DNA from: Alentia gelatinosa
Taxonomy: Eukaryota; Annelida; Polychaeta; Phyllodocida; Polynoidae
Assembly: GCA_950022655.1 (NCBI GenBank)
Contig: OX465592.1
Coordinates: 4,609,544 to 4,673,543 of the forward strand
DNA: 64,000 nt
Reading direction: 5' to 3'
Shown: one piece after another, positions 62,907 to 64,000 of the stretch
How positions within the stretch are numbered: the stretch's first letter is position 1
How the letters are laid out: every line of letters starts with the position of its first letter
Notes under the pieces: model-generated
Database searches by the model: none
What the model saw: the letters and a program-made list of their open reading frames with translations, nothing else
What the model was told of the DNA's origin: nothing
Program-made: the position numbers and the translations under genes

Positions 62907-62924
62907 GTAAGGCTCCCGTCTGTC

Positions 62925-63095
62925 CCGTCCCAGTGTGTCACGTCCCAGTCTCTGCCCCATTCCAGTCTCTAACCTGTCCCCGTATCTGTCCCGTCCCAGC
63001 GTCTGTCCCGTCCCAGCGTCTGTCACGTCTCAGAGTCTGTCCCGTACCAGCGTCTGTCCCGTCCCAGTCTCTGTCCCATCCCAGTATCTGTCACA
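62925..63095. repeat. 15-16-bp TCTGTCCCGTCCCAG minisatellite
   Basis: About 11 units starting 20 nt after the exon 14 donor; scattered relatives at 63525-63625 (TCTGTCACATCCCAG). Confidence 0.88.
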
Positions 63096-63299
63096 TTGTT
63101 TATTTGTTTGGGTAGTGTAATGTCCAATATGTTCTATTAGACTTACTTTTGGTTTGACCAAATCTATGAGATGATTTTAGGTAGAAATCTCACCTCTACA
63201 CATTTACCGAGGTGAGATGTTTTTTTTACTTCCCACACAGCATAGACATGGTATGAGAAAGATTTGGCCTTTGATTTAGCAGTAAATTTACCACTGCTG

Positions 63300-63405
63300 G
63301 GGGTGAAGGAGAAAAGTGGCTGCAGTGGGACTTGAACCAACAAAGTCCAACATCCTTGGGAATACAAGTCCAGTGCTCTTTACCACCGAGCAAACTCCCT
63401 GCCCC
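63300..63405 (-). mobile_element. tRNA-derived SINE head
   Basis: On the - strand: GCTCGGTGGTAAAGAGCA (A-box region) and GGTTCAAGTCCCAC (B box, T-loop GTTCAAGTC), with a TTGTATT anticodon-loop-like stretch. The variable region is too long and the acceptor stem is absent, so this is a tRNA-derived repeat rather than a working tRNA. Confidence 0.65.
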
Positions 63406-63625
63406 GGTCGCTTTAGTTATGCTTGTGGGCAAGCATATCTGGTCTGCACCACGCGGAGGCAAGGCGACCAAGAGGGTGAACTGATTGATCATTGCTGTTC
63501 ACCACAGCAGGCCAACCCTAGTGTCTGTCACTTCCCATCATCTGTCACATCCCAGTGTCTGTCTCACGTCCAATTGTCCCCCATGTCACGTCTCTGTCAT
63601 GTCACGTCTCCATCACATCCCGCTG

Positions 63626-64000
63626 TATTATACACACGGTTACTCGAGAACTCGCCTAGAAACGAACTCGTCCCATGATTTAAGAGACAACGATCTGAAG
63701 TTTTTAGTCTCAAATAATTATGATCACTTGCAAGGAAATTTACATTCTCGTGTAAAAAAGTGTAGCCACAGATCAAAATCACATTACACATGATTCCCCT
63801 AGGTCACACGACTTGCATATAAATAGCGATTATCTGTGACACGGCGCGAGTTTGTTTCGGGGCGAGTTATCCATGTTTCATACACACGCTGGTAGCACCT
63901 GTGGTTTGAGGGAAATCAGTAAACGTGGTGCACACATCCCTACACAGCAAGAAACCTCCATTCAGAGTTATGTCATAGAACACAAGCTTTCTGAGCTGCC
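63626..64000. other. End of window, no feature
   Basis: No supported exon or repeat. Confidence 0.4.

Overview
The window is nuclear DNA of an animal. Genes are split into small exons by GT..AG introns, almost all introns are in phase 1, coding exons are GC-rich in AT-rich introns, and most of the sequence is minisatellite, foldback and TIR-bearing repeat. Many minisatellites here contain copies of an exon-intron boundary. From memory, such boundary-overlapping minisatellites have been described in amphioxus ('mirages'), so a cephalochordate (Branchiostoma-like) source is my best guess. That is an inference; I could run no search.

Three genes can be read. Gene A (+, 1845-11288, six exons, 393 codons) has a signal peptide, two exon-encoded beta/gamma-crystallin Greek-key motifs, an unrecognised domain of about 197 residues, a 30-nt microexon and a PAN/apple-like C-terminal segment. 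Gene C (-, about 32618-31355) is an F-box gene whose frame is broken once. Gene B (+, about 32695-62906 and probably beyond) is a type I membrane receptor: signal peptide, a short unrecognised exon, a C-type-lectin domain (CTLD1), a WSC domain encoded by two exons lying inside the CTLD1 intron, a second lectin domain (CTLD2), three Thr/Ser-rich stalk exons, one transmembrane helix, and a cytoplasmic tail with two tyrosine motifs. Genes B and C diverge from a palindromic TATA sequence at 32639-32654.

Layout: 0-1.6 kb nested repeats; 1.6-11.3 kb gene A; 11.4-17.2 kb TTAA MITE, a 2.2-kb 16-bp minisatellite and foldbacks; 17.2-30.0 kb several copies of a large non-coding repeat module, with tRNA-derived elements and a truncated non-LTR retrotransposon; 30.0-31.3 kb a second TTAA-type MITE; 31.3-32.65 kb gene C; 32.65-62.9 kb gene B, whose introns are largely tandem arrays; 62.9-64 kb minisatellite and a SINE.

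The most striking structure is in gene B. At nine exon edges (five donors, four acceptors) the adjacent intron carries a tandem array or duplication built from the exon edge and its splice site, so the gene holds well over a hundred potential duplicate splice signals. The second is the phase-1/phase-1 WSC cassette placed in the intron that splits CTLD1 at the same point where CTLD2 is split. It could give a WSC-in-lectin protein or a skippable cassette.
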